64,000 bases of DNA from Asticcacaulis benevestitus DSM 16100 = ATCC BAA-896 (lineage in GTDB: Bacteria > Pseudomonadota > Alphaproteobacteria > Caulobacterales > Caulobacteraceae). Below, in pieces: positions 27,414 through 35,942 of the stretch. Location of the stretch: NCBI RefSeq assembly GCF_000376105.1, contig NZ_AQWM01000013.1:46775-110774 (forward strand). Direction: 5' to 3'. Under the pieces are notes generated by a model that searched no databases, was not told the origin of the DNA, and saw only the letters and a program-made list of their open reading frames with translations. Position 1 is the stretch's first letter. Every line of letters starts with the position of its first letter. The position numbers and the translations under genes are program-made.

Positions 27414-27793
27414 GTTTACCTCCTGAAGTTGTCGTCGACCTTTTGTCGACCCGTGCAATAAATACCTCATGTGTGATGAATTCAAGACGCCTGGATGACA
27501 ACTAACGCGAGAAATTGAAGTTACTTGTGGACAACGTGTGGAGCGATCAATTACGCGTAAATATTGTTTCTTAGTCACGCTATTGCCAGCAAACGAATAA
27601 TGTACCGAGCACGAACGCTCCCGGACCATGTCCAAGTCTCGGAACGGCCGGCAGCCCCTCCTCGCTCGGGTAAAGTCGACGGTAAATTTATCCCGCTGCA
27701 TTCTCACGCGAATTCTACGCTGTCAGCGCCTTAAGGAAAGCTAGCTGACATTTGTGCGGCGTGAGCAGGCAGCCGGAAAGCCGGAGTTGACCT
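27414..27793. other. Region between export locus and repA
   Basis: About 380 bases holding the promoter of the export locus and the 3' end of repA. A minus-strand frame covers much of it in phase with the FlhE-like gene but lacks a ribosome site. TTGTGGACAA at about 27525 is close to, but not a full match of, a DnaA box. No terminator seen. Confidence 0.4.
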
Positions 27794-28915
27794 TTAGTCG
27801 TCGATCGAACCCGACTTGAGCGGCTGTTGCTGATGTTTGCGCTTGCAGAATTGTAAGAATGCCGCATTCGGACTACGCAATTCGACGCACCCGCCTGACC
27901 GCCACCAGTTGACCCACTCGTGATAGAGGCTTTGGACGTCGTAGCCGGGCGCCGCACGACGCGCCTTGGTGAAGGTTTCCGGATCCACCCGCGGTTCAAC
28001 CTGGCTGTTCATAGCGATCGCCAGCTTCTGCTTGGCCTTGGCAGACTTACGGTTCAGGAAGGTCACCATGTCCTCGTCCATGGTCACGGCATAGTCAGGC
28101 ATATGGCTATGGGTTTCATCCTGCGCCACGATCGCACGCACCATCCGGCGAAACTCGCGCAAGGTTGAATTCGAACCGCACTTCTTCTGCAACAATTCGA
28201 GCGAAATCTGCCAGCTCGCCTGCTGGCCACAGTGCTTGCGTGCCAGTTCGTACATACGCCGCTCCAGCGGCTTGCGGAGTTGAAAATATTCCGGATGGAG
28301 GGTGAGCACCTCCTTCGCCTGGATGGCATTAAACACCCAGTCCGATAGCTTGATCTCCACCTCTTGCATCCGCCCATCGCGGGTCTCGCGCACGATCCGC
28401 GACCTCTCAATCAGGCCGAAATTATCAAACACCTCCTCGCCGCCCGTAATGACGTTGGTGCTGATACGGGTACCGCCCAGGCGTTCCAGTGCCGCCTTAA
28501 GGCCTTCATAGGCCTCCCCGCTCGTCACGCGGTTCGTAGCGATCAGAAAGTCGTAGGCCTTCATCGTCACGGTCTGAGAGATCGGCCGCTTCTGGTTCAG
28601 GGCCGCGATCGTCTGGCTGATGCAGTAGATGAGCACGTCACGGTCATGAACCGTGGCCATGCCCTTGGCCGAGGGCATAACCTCGACAAACCGATCACCG
28701 TTTTCATACCGGCGCGTTTTCATGTCGGGCTTAGTCGAGAGCGAAAATACCGGGTGCTCCATCGAAGCCATATCCGCCTTTGGAACGGCATCCATGATAT
28801 CGCAGACGAAAAGGTCCTCCTCGTGGCGCTTGGGCAGAAGAGGTGAACGAACGGGGGGCGCCGCCTCGATGTGGTCAAACAAGGTGGGCGCGTCTTTACG
28901 CTTGGCTTTCGTCAT
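27794..28915 (-). CDS. repA: RepA-type plasmid replication initiator
   Basis: 373-aa initiator of the RPA/RepA family (PF10134 type): RDVLIYCISQTIAALNQKRPISQTVTM is represented by its core IYCISQTIAALN, followed by YDFLIATNRVTSGEAYEGLKAALERLGGTRI, SDWVFNAIQAKEVLTLHPEYFQLRKPLERRMYELARKHCG and an arginine/lysine-rich tail, all typical in order. It binds iterons and opens the origin. The ATG at 28915 lies inside the first iteron copy (28910-28924); a GTG three codons upstream is also possible. Start-site iterons suggest RepA represses its own translation or transcription. Confidence 0.93.
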   Translation of the reverse strand: MTKAKRKDAPTLFDHIEAAPPVRSPLLPKRHEEDLFVCDIMDAVPKADMASMEHPVFSLSTKPDMKTRRYENGDRFVEVMPSAKGMATVHDRDVLIYCISQTIAALNQKRPISQTVTMKAYDFLIATNRVTSGEAYEGLKAALERLGGTRISTNVITGGEEVFDNFGLIERSRIVRETRDGRMQEVEIKLSDWVFNAIQAKEVLTLHPEYFQLRKPLERRMYELARKHCGQQASWQISLELLQKKCGSNSTLREFRRMVRAIVAQDETHSHMPDYAVTMDEDMVTFLNRKSAKAKQKLAIAMNSQVEPRVDPETFTKARRAAPGYDVQSLYHEWVNWWRSGGCVELRSPNAAFLQFCKRKHQQQPLKSGSIDD

Positions 28916-29436
28916 TTCACACACGCCTCACTTTCCAGGCCAACTTCGTCATTTCACACACACTCAAGAGGCAACATACCCGAAAGTACTTCGTCATTTC
29001 ACACACACCGAGCGTGCAAAGAATCCGTCGTTTCGCTACCCATCGACGTTTCGGGCTCAACTGGAGTACTCCGATTCGTCATTTCACACACATTGACCGA
29101 AAAAACGGCCGGAAACTTCGTCATTTCACACACGCCCAAGGGGCAAAGCCCCCCGGATGTGTTTCGTCATTTCACACACGAGGCCAAATTCGCCCCCGTT
29201 GGCACGCCCGTCAGCTCGAGATCTCTCGAACTTCGTCATTTCACACACACACCCTAGGCGTTATAAACGTCATTTCACCCACGGATTACCCACAAAGATC
29301 TCAAATTCCAGAGCGAAGTCAAGATCAATCGTCATTTCACACACGCGAACGCCCTGTCCACAGGCAATAACCGCCCTCGTCATTTCACACACGCAGGCAC
29401 GTCATTTCACACACGTTTCTTCGACATATCACACAC
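28910..29436. repeat. Iteron array of twelve CGTCATTTCACACAC repeats (replication origin)
   Basis: Direct repeats CGTCATTTCACACAC start at 28910, 28947, 28992, 29077, 29119, 29165, 29234, 29268 (one mismatch, CACCCAC), 29330, 29378, 29400, and a degenerate CGACATATCACACAC at 29422. Spacing varies from 22 to 85 bases, with no steady helical phase except the last three (22 bases apart). They stand directly upstream of repA, one overlapping its start, so they are best read as RepA iterons for replication and copy control. Confidence 0.9.
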
Positions 29437-29540
29437 AACAACAGTCAAAAAATATGAAATAATTCAAATAAATAGTGCAGAAAAATTACCCCGTAACACA
29501 TATATAACACTATATATAACACAATGGCCTTGTGGATAAC
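29437..29540. other. AT-rich unwinding region with perfect DnaA box
   Basis: Next to the iterons lies a stretch of A/T with CACATATATAACACTATATATAAC-like repeats (29495-29522), followed by TGTGGATAA at 29531-29539, the exact complement of the DnaA box TTATCCACA. Iterons, AT-rich DNA and a DnaA box in a row form a standard theta-type oriV. The same segment has a short minus-strand frame, which I take as chance. Confidence 0.75.
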
Positions 29541-29734
29541 TGAGCGAAACAGGCAACGCGTCCTGCAGTATTTCCGACAAAAAAAGAGGCATTCGGGTTT
29601 GGTGTGGGTGAAACCTGCATCACCATTTTTTCGGTCTAAAAGACGTGTGATTCCCGGCCTCAAGACGAATCGGACAAGATAAGAGGAGCGAATATCTGCT
29701 CAAACAAGCAAGGCCCCCGATCTCACCACATCGC
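29541..29734. other. Intergenic segment between oriV and partition genes
   Basis: Roughly 190 bases with no credible gene. Nothing further recognised; it must contain the end of the parA-partner transcript. Confidence 0.4.
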
Positions 29735-30046
29735 CTATTTTTGTTTCCTTTCGTACTGGTCGAGCAAAAACTCAATAGCCTGCCCATAACTCCACGTCGT
29801 GTATTCGTCCCGCTTGACGAAGGCCTTCAGGCGTTCCGCGAGTTCCGCCTTCATCGAGCAGTTAACCTGGACGAAACTCGGCCCCTTTGGTTCTCGGGAC
29901 GGAAACGTAGTCTTTTTTTCAAGCGTCTTTTTTTCGGTTGGCGACAGTTTAGGTGCTGTGGCCGGGCGCGGCTCGAAATCGTCGATCAGGTCATCGAGCG
30001 CCAGAGTTTTCATCGGCGCCTTAGGCGTTTGTTCGGTGATAGACAT
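29735..30046 (-). CDS. Small partner of ParA (ribbon-helix-helix-like)
   Basis: 103-aa protein. The first 55 residues are charged and probably flexible (basic tract SPTEKKTLEKKTTF). The C-terminal 45 residues (FVQVNCSMKAELAERLKAFVKRDEYTTWSYGQAIEFLLDQYERKQ) are here described by parts: strand FVQVNCSM, helix ELAERLKAFV, helix GQAIEFLLDQY, the ribbon-helix-helix order of ParG/CopG. Its start shares one base with the parA stop. It would be the centromere-binding partner and autorepressor of this type Ib-like partition pair. Confidence 0.7.
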   Translation of the reverse strand: MSITEQTPKAPMKTLALDDLIDDFEPRPATAPKLSPTEKKTLEKKTTFPSREPKGPSFVQVNCSMKAELAERLKAFVKRDEYTTWSYGQAIEFLLDQYERKQK

Positions 30047-30720
30047 TAGGCTGCGTCCCTAGCTTCGGTTTTAATTTTCTGAATGAGTTCAATGGTGAAC
30101 TGCTCGACATTTTCGACGGCTTTCTCAAGGTTATTCGAAGTACCCTTGAGGTCATAAATGGTCCCTCCCCGCAAAAATATCTGCGAAAACGCGTCGCGGT
30201 CGGTGATTTCAGCGTTAAAGGTTGGAATCGTACTGGTTTTGAATTGCTCGACGATGACCTTGGAGGCTCTGGCTTTGATCCATTTGGTCATTGTGAAAAG
30301 GATGGCGAACGGAACCGAGCGGCCCATCATCTTAAAATCACGCTGCATCGCACGGATTACCTGCACAGCGGCCTCGGCGTCTTGCTGTTGTTCCTTGCAA
30401 GGGATGACGATAAAATCACTCTGTCCGATAGCGTAGGCCATGAGCTTTGACGCCGTGCCCTCGAGATCGACGATTACGAACGGGTCTTTGACAGCAGCGT
30501 CTTCGATAATCTGCTGGACATTGTCTTCAGTAATCTTGCCGATGACAGTGAGATTTTCCGGAACGTGACCCTCCTTGCCGGCCCAGGAGGTTATCGGCTG
30601 GCGTGGATCGCCGTCGATGATAGTTACCCGCCTCGAACGGGCAAGATGACAGGCAAGCAGCAAAGCGGTCGTCGTTTTACCAGACCCACCCTTCGAATTA
30701 GCGAACGCAATAACCGGCAT
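30046..30720 (-). CDS. parA: ParA-family partition ATPase
   Basis: 224-aa P-loop ATPase with a deviant Walker A FANSKGGSGKTTTALLLA at residues 5-22, the DGDPRQP motif (IIDGDPRQPITSW) and FVIVDLEGTAS as Walker B region. It lacks an N-terminal DNA-binding extension, so it belongs to the short ParA (type Ib/ParF-like) group. It moves plasmid copies together with the small partner encoded downstream. It diverges from the second parA; the repeat region between them is the likely centromere. Confidence 0.88.
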   Translation of the reverse strand: MPVIAFANSKGGSGKTTTALLLACHLARSRRVTIIDGDPRQPITSWAGKEGHVPENLTVIGKITEDNVQQIIEDAAVKDPFVIVDLEGTASKLMAYAIGQSDFIVIPCKEQQQDAEAAVQVIRAMQRDFKMMGRSVPFAILFTMTKWIKARASKVIVEQFKTSTIPTFNAEITDRDAFSQIFLRGGTIYDLKGTSNNLEKAVENVEQFTIELIQKIKTEARDAA

Positions 30721-30772
30721 ATATATTTCTCCTGTACCTAGGCAGACCTACAACGGCCTACAATGTCACGCT

Positions 30773-31150
30773 GCGCAATATAGTAGGCTATTATAGGCAA
30801 GGCTACGACACTGTAGGCCGCAATATGGTTTATGAACGGTTTACGGCGCCCGCCGACTCGGTGGATAAACCTCCCTCGAAACGGCAGACGATAAATGAAA
30901 CGGCCGTATCCGAATCATACTCTCCAAAGGCTATCGACATCACGGCAACTGCGCAATCGCCTATAGCGCAATATTGTAGCCTATTATAGGCGCGCCTACA
31001 GTACTGTAGGCCGCAATTTGGTTTGTGAACAGTTTGTGGCGGGAAGCGACTCGGTGGATAAGCCTTGCTCGCATCGACAGTCGCGAATTGAACCAGCCGT
31101 ATCCGAATTCTCGCCTCCAGAGCATATCGACATCACAGCTGCTGCGCAAT
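30773..31150. repeat. 185-bp imperfect tandem duplication, period 193 bp (candidate centromere)
   Basis: Segment 30773-30957 recurs at 30966-31150 with a constant offset of 193 bases. Shared landmarks: GCGCAATAT-GTAG-CTATTATAGGC, TGTAGGCCGCAAT-TGGTTT, ACTCGGTGGATAA, CGTATCCGAAT, TATCGACATCAC and the closing GCGCAAT (each at +193). The second copy carries the 18-bp palindrome GCCTACAGTACTGTAGGC (30994-31011). No gene fits. Lying between two divergent parA genes, it is a candidate parS/centromere and operator region. Confidence 0.8.
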
Positions 31151-31170
31151 GTTGTAGCGCCATGTAGGCT

Positions 31171-31200
31171 ATTGCGCAATGTCCTGCAATATTGCGCAAT
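31171..31200. promoter_or_regulatory. Pair of ATTGCGCAAT palindromes 20 bp apart
   Basis: Perfect palindrome ATTGCGCAAT at 31171-31180 and again at 31191-31200, centres 20 bases apart (two helical turns). The core GCGCAAT also closes and opens the duplicated units (30773, 30951, 30966, 31144). Probable binding sites for a partition or repressor protein upstream of parA (31380). Confidence 0.6.
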
Positions 31201-31379
31201 GCAATGCCCTATAACGCCCTGCCGGGGCGTAGGTCGCCATATGTCTTTGCGCTAAGCCCTACACTATCCTACGTACACGCCAAATGATTTTTCAATCTCA
31301 GGGAGATTTTGCTACCCGCAGAACGATAGTGTGCTTTCTTGGCAGCCGTCACCAGTTACCGCTGGGCGAGGGGAGGGCT

Positions 31380-32177
31380 ATGCAGACATTGGTTTTGGCA
31401 AATCAAAAAGGCGGTGTAGGTAAGAGCGCGCTTGCGTGCCAGCTTGCCTATCATCTAGCTCGAGCCGGCAAGCGAGTGCTGTTTGTCGATCTCGATCACC
31501 AGGGCAACTCTACAAAGGCGCTCTTGGGCCACCCAAAAACCTCGCCTTGCGCATTTTCGGCGACCCATCTCCTGGAGGGGAGGGGCGGAATGGCTCCCGA
31601 GGCCGCTCTGGCGCTCATAGGGGCCGATTCTGGACTGAGCGGGCTAGAGCGAAGGCCTTCCGGCCACAATGGCTTCGTAGAGGCTCTCAGAGCCTTCTTG
31701 GTGTGCGCCACGGATCGGTATGACGTCTGTGTGATCGATACAAATCCGAACCCTGACATCCGCTATGCCGCCGCCATGATCGCAGCCGACCATGTCCTGT
31801 CCCCGATTCAGCTCAATCAGGAGGCCATAGACGGCATTGGCGCTCTATTCAATCATGCTCGCTACGGTCTTGGGAAGATCAAGGCGACCTTCAATCCTAA
31901 CCTCAACTTCATGGGTATCTTGCCTAACCTGGTCGAGCCCACGCCGTTCCAGCGCAACAATTTCGCGCAAATCGTCCGCCATTTCCCGCAACATCTACTC
32001 GAAATCCAGTCGATGCCGAAACTGTTCGCCCTGATCCAGAAACGTTCGGTAATCGCAGAAGCGCAAGCCTCCGGCCAATTTGTCGCTGATATGCGTAAGA
32101 CCGCCGCCCGTGACACCTGGCGCGAAATCAAGCCTGTCCTCGATCTCATTGCCCGCAAACTATCAAAGGAGGCCTGA
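31380..32177 (+). CDS. Second ParA-family ATPase
   Basis: 265-aa ATPase with Walker A LANQKGGVGKSALACQLA, FVDLDHQGNS, and CVIDTNPNPDIRYAAAMIAADHVLSPIQLNQEAIDGI, quoted as family landmarks. This is the IncC/ParA branch found beside KorB-like ParB proteins. ATG at 31380 follows GGGGAGGG; an upstream in-frame start at 31284 is not supported by a ribosome site. The parB frame begins at the next base after the stop. Confidence 0.88.
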   Translation: MQTLVLANQKGGVGKSALACQLAYHLARAGKRVLFVDLDHQGNSTKALLGHPKTSPCAFSATHLLEGRGGMAPEAALALIGADSGLSGLERRPSGHNGFVEALRAFLVCATDRYDVCVIDTNPNPDIRYAAAMIAADHVLSPIQLNQEAIDGIGALFNHARYGLGKIKATFNPNLNFMGILPNLVEPTPFQRNNFAQIVRHFPQHLLEIQSMPKLFALIQKRSVIAEAQASGQFVADMRKTAARDTWREIKPVLDLIARKLSKEA

Positions 32178-33141
32178 TTGACGATCGACCTCTCCGCCCT
32201 TGACCTACCAGTCGCCTCTTATGGAAAACCCCTCCAACTCCTATTGAGCGAGATCGACGAAGATCCCAATCAGCCGCGTAAAATCTTCACGCCTGAAGCC
32301 ATGGCGCAGATCGCTGAAAGCATCCGCCGCCGTGGGGTACGCTCACCCGTATCGGTGAGGCCACACCCTTCCGAGCCCGGGCGATACATGCTCAATCATG
32401 GCGCCAGACGGTTGCGCGGATCGTTTATGGCCGGCAAGGAGAGCATCCCGGCCATTATCGATGAAACCCATACCGATTTACGATCAGGTCATCGAAAACC
32501 TACAACGTGACGACCTCAAACCCCTGGAACTTGCGAACTTCATTCGCGGCAAACTCAAGAGCGGGGACAAGAAGGCGCATATTGCCCGCCAACTGGGCAT
32601 CGATGCGTCCACCGTCACACAGCATTTGGCCCTTATCGACCCACCCGCCTGTCTTGAAGCCGTCTACACCTCCGGCCGCTGCCAATCGCCGAAAACGCTT
32701 TACGACCTCCGCACATTGCACGAGTCGCATCCGGAGGCGGTCATCGCCTGGTGCGCTACGTCAACGGAAATTACCCGCCGGACCGTAGCTGGATTAGCCG
32801 AAACCCTTAAAGCCTCGCCCGTGAGTATGGCCTCGGCACCGCTCATCGAAGATGACAGCGAAAGAAGCGCCCCAATTGGAACGCATGAAGCCGATGCGGC
32901 GTGCCGTCCGCCTGAGGCTCTCACTCAAAACGTCGCGATCTCCGTCGAACTCGACGCGGTCCCTGTGGCCGTGCCTGAGGTCTGGGTCGATGTCGAAGGC
33001 CGGCGCGCTCAACTCGTGCTCGATCAGTGTCCGGTTCAGCCAGACCATGTCTTTGTCCGCTTTGAAGGTAGCCCGAAGGACGAGCCGGTGAGGGCAGGGG
33101 GCTGCCGCCTTATCCAACTGACAGACAAACACGAAGCGTAG
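32178..33141 (+). pseudogene. ParB/KorB-like protein split by a +1 frameshift
   Basis: Start TTG at 32178 after AAAGGAGG, one base after parA. The first frame encodes the ParB N-terminal domain (EIDEDPNQPRKIFTPEAMAQIAESI; VRPHPSEPGRYMLNHGARR) and runs into a stop at 32508. The continuation (YDQVIENLQRDDLKPLELANFI, helix-turn-helix KAHIARQLGIDASTVTQHLA, then a C-terminal dimer-like domain) is in the next frame, to 33141. Switching frames between about 32466 and 32480 restores a 320-aa KorB-like protein without gaps. One extra base explains it: a real lesion, a sequencing error or, less likely, programmed frameshifting. Confidence 0.85.
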
Positions 33142-33263
33142 AGGTTTCGAGCGTCACCGCATGTTCTGTCCGCCGGTGAAATCGATTAAAGCGCAACAAA
33201 GACTTCATAGCGAAGGGCTACCTGGCATCTCCAAGCCCAGTCTCCTAAAGAGGCCGAGCTGAC

Positions 33264-34547
33264 CTAGACCAAAGCTTCCTGTACAAGGCTAAGCGTCTCA
33301 AATCGTTTGATAAGTTTAGCAGCCTTTTCCTCCCCGAGTAAGGTTTGTAGTTGCGCTGGCCACTGGCTGACCGCCTCCCGAGCAAGCGCTTTCATTTCAC
33401 TCTCAACCCGGTCCGGATCAAGTTGTAAGAAGCGCGCCACACGCCTGATGCGCTTATACGTAACTTTTTCAAAGGACCGCGTGCCGGCGAATTCAAGCGC
33501 CAAGGTATCGTTCGGCTGATACAACACGGTTGGGACAATGTCGTAGGCCGGCGACAGACGAATGGCACCCGGCGCCGGGAAGATAAACGACCAGTTTTTG
33601 AGGTGATTGTCGCCATTGCCGATCAGCACGTCGATCACGCAGCGTCGAAAGCCCTCCATGACATCCAGTCGCCAATCCGTACTGAAACGTTTGACGGTAT
33701 TGAGGATGCTCTCATAATTGGCCATCGTGTATTTTCGCTCGCCGACTGCGCCGATGACCTGCGCTACATCTTCGATCTGGAGACGTTGCCCCTCCTTTTC
33801 GCGATCGAACCGCTCAACGGCAAGAGCGGTCGGCCCATACCTTAGGAATTCCGCGGGTATACCGTCGATCTTGTCGGTTGCTACAAGCTGACAGACGGCC
33901 GCGTCAACACCGGCCAGCCGGGCCAGGTACATGGCCGTATATTCTGCCTCTGGCAGACCTGGAAAACGTTCGGACGCGACCTTGATGATTGATCGACCTT
34001 CGCCAGCGTGCCCGGGTACGGTCAGCCGATCGCCCGTCGTATGCGCAGCAAATTTCAATTGCACGCCAGCCAGCGAAAACTTGACCCGACCGTCGGGCAC
34101 AGGCGCACGAAACCCACGGACTTGTTCGAATTGTAAAGGCCCGGCCGATTTTGGCACTTCGGTTTCCGGAATGACGATTACGGCCCCTGGCAAATCGGCA
34201 CCGAGCCGTGCGATGAGATCAAACTGATCGTGGTTGCCGGTGCCCATCTCTGCAATCACAAGGTCCCGCAGGGCACCTTCAGGAAGTAAACCAGCAAACC
34301 ATGGTGGCAGGTATCCGTGAAGGCCGATCTTGTCTCCTCTGGCCGCGAGCCGGGCTTGCGTCTGCTCATCGTCGTCCGGAACCAGCCAACTGAGGCTCAA
34401 AAGTGGACGATTGGGGTCGCGCAAGTAAGCCTCATCGACGACAAAAGCGGTTGCACCATCGCTATCGCGGGTCAGCGTACCGACCCTCGTTGTCTGATTG
34501 CCTGGCCCCAAAAGATGGACGCCGAGAATAGCCGCCTTGGGAGACAT
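33264..34547 (-). CDS. hipA: HipA-family serine/threonine kinase toxin
   Basis: 427-aa toxin kinase. N-terminal HipA domain (RVGTLTRDSDGATAFVVDEAYL), couple domain with LPPWFAGLLPEGALRDLV, and the kinase-like C-terminal domain with KFSLAGVQLKFA, the catalytic-loop motif LIGNGDNHLKNWSFI and APAYDIVPT-type metal site (LSPAYDIVPT). In E. coli HipA phosphorylates glutamyl-tRNA synthetase and causes dormancy. Start overlaps hipB stop as TGATG. On a plasmid this pair would stabilise inheritance. Confidence 0.92.
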   Translation of the reverse strand: MSPKAAILGVHLLGPGNQTTRVGTLTRDSDGATAFVVDEAYLRDPNRPLLSLSWLVPDDDEQTQARLAARGDKIGLHGYLPPWFAGLLPEGALRDLVIAEMGTGNHDQFDLIARLGADLPGAVIVIPETEVPKSAGPLQFEQVRGFRAPVPDGRVKFSLAGVQLKFAAHTTGDRLTVPGHAGEGRSIIKVASERFPGLPEAEYTAMYLARLAGVDAAVCQLVATDKIDGIPAEFLRYGPTALAVERFDREKEGQRLQIEDVAQVIGAVGERKYTMANYESILNTVKRFSTDWRLDVMEGFRRCVIDVLIGNGDNHLKNWSFIFPAPGAIRLSPAYDIVPTVLYQPNDTLALEFAGTRSFEKVTYKRIRRVARFLQLDPDRVESEMKALAREAVSQWPAQLQTLLGEEKAAKLIKRFETLSLVQEALV

Positions 34548-34885
34548 CAGTCTTCACCTTCGTCGGACAGGTCAACGAAAACCTCGTCAAAGACCGAGCC
34601 TGTGGATTTTAACCAGGGAACCGTTTCGCCGGATTCGGGAAGGACCATTCTGCTGACGGCAGACCGAGGTACCAGGACGGGAACGAGATCGAGGGCATCC
34701 AGCGCCTCGACCAGCAAGGTCAGGCGATCCCGCCCAAGGCGATTGGAGAGTAGATCCCGCTCCAGCTCTGAAATACGAGCCTGCGTTCGCCCAAGACGTA
34801 AAGCCAGATCGGGCTGCGTCATGCCTCGGTTCTTGCGGGCCCTGCGTAATTGCGCACCCAGACTGGAAAATATGTCATATTTCAT
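34547..34885 (-). CDS. hipB: HipB-like antitoxin (Xre family)
   Basis: 112-aa antitoxin. Residues 8-65 form an Xre helix-turn-helix (LGAQLRRARKNRGMTQPDLALRLGRTQARISELERD is the core, cited by its MTQPDLALRLGRTQARISE part). The C-terminal tail would contact HipA. The frame opens further upstream, but the ATG at 34885 gives the family length and lies in the last of four operator-like repeats. Confidence 0.9.
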   Translation of the reverse strand: MKYDIFSSLGAQLRRARKNRGMTQPDLALRLGRTQARISELERDLLSNRLGRDRLTLLVEALDALDLVPVLVPRSAVSRMVLPESGETVPWLKSTGSVFDEVFVDLSDEGED

Positions 34886-34997
34886 ACGTAATTCCGTATA
34901 TTGCTGTAGAATATTCGGAATACCGGATATTTTGAACATTGTCAAGAAAAATACGGAATAGCGTATGTTGTGATAACATATACGGAATGGCGGATAT
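34885..34997. promoter_or_regulatory. hipBA promoter with four TACGGAAT-type operators
   Basis: Related sites, consensus TACGGAATNNCGKATA: TACGTAATTCCGTA 34885-34898 (inverse orientation), TTCGGAATACCGGATAT 34914-34930, TACGGAATAGCGTATG 34952-34967, TACGGAATGGCGGATAT 34981-34997. The first overlaps the hipB start codon. E. coli HipB likewise binds four operators upstream of its operon. These are therefore probable HipB sites giving autorepression. Confidence 0.75.
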
Positions 34998-35092
34998 TTC
35001 CGCCCGGCACCTTCGGAAGGCCTCAAGGGTTGATCGCGTCGCCTTAGCCAAGGTTCGACAAGTATCGCAGAGGCCTTCGTTTAAGGTTGCGT

Positions 35093-35482
35093 TCAGCGCT
35101 CGTCGGGGGGCTGCATCATCAAGAAATAGGGCAGGTATCTCGGCTCATCCCAATGGGTCGTCCAAGGCACGACCGCGCGGCTGACGGCCGTCTCAAATTC
35201 GATGTCCTCTTTACCGGCAAGGATTGTACGCGTCATGAAGGTATAGGTGCGATCGACCGTACCAATCATCAGGGCTTTCATTTCGCCCTGGCTGATCCGG
35301 GACACGTCATTCCATGGGATCTTGTTGCCCTCCGCATCGACGACATAGACGTCAGAGAAGTCGCCTTTGTTTGATGTGGGCACAATGCCAGCATGGAGGC
35401 CCTCAAGCTCACCACGACGAACGCAGGCCGCTACAAGAATTTTAGCAAGATGCTTTGCGAATTTCGTTGTTTCGCTGTCCAT
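35093..35482 (-). CDS. Hypothetical protein
   Basis: 129-aa soluble protein starting MDSETTKFAKHLAKILVAAC, with a middle section KGDFSDVYVVDAEGNKIPWNDVSRISQGEM and a tail containing TTHWDEPRYLPYFLMMQPPDER. No signal peptide or membrane helix and no recognised family. Start at 35482 is preceded by GGAAG; a longer frame to 35560 is less likely. It stands alone between hipBA and the next plus-strand operon. Confidence 0.6.
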   Translation of the reverse strand: MDSETTKFAKHLAKILVAACVRRGELEGLHAGIVPTSNKGDFSDVYVVDAEGNKIPWNDVSRISQGEMKALMIGTVDRTYTFMTRTILAGKEDIEFETAVSRAVVPWTTHWDEPRYLPYFLMMQPPDER

Positions 35483-35942
35483 GGTCAGCTTCCATTTGAG
35501 TAAGGTTTCGTGCAGAAGAGACTCAGGATACCGCCAAGCGGATTGAAGCCGCAACACCAACCAAGCCTATCAGAGTCTCATAACAAGTTCGACCGCCTGT
35601 GATTTCTCCCCAATAGGCTCCGAGCCGCAGTCTATTTGTGGTGCGCGAGCGAGTCCGCCTACCAAAAGCAGATCCGCAATTTGTCATTCGTTCAAGTTGA
35701 CCAGACGCCAGACACGGCCGCGGTTCGTGTGGCGAGCCCCTTCGGTTCGAACGCTGTGATCGTGGGTGCACAATGGCCGTCGACATCAGCCCGTAAAAAC
35801 CGACTACCTGACTGGGAAGGGCGCGTGTCTTCGGCCACCGGTACGGCAACCATGAATCGCATTGCCTCGTCATTGCGACTATTGCGCTAATAGTTAATTT
35901 GACATAACGATGTTCACCTACAGCGGGTAGCGGGAGGTTGAA
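35483..35942. promoter_or_regulatory. Intergenic region upstream of the secreted-protease operon
   Basis: About 460 bases. Only overlapping short frames without ribosome sites. TTGACA at 35899-35904 could be a -35 box for the plus-strand operon, but no clear -10 follows. A long minus-strand frame (35523-36377) runs through here and across the 196-aa gene; its composition is arginine-rich and I treat it as chance. Confidence 0.35.

Noticed and set aside
28910..29436. CRISPR-like array of 15-bp repeats
   Set aside because: Repeats are too short, spacers vary from 7 to 70 bases, no cas genes; position before repA fits iterons.
29445..29663. 72-codon minus-strand frame next to oriV
   Set aside because: It lies over the AT-rich unwinding region and DnaA box; composition reflects the AT-rich DNA.
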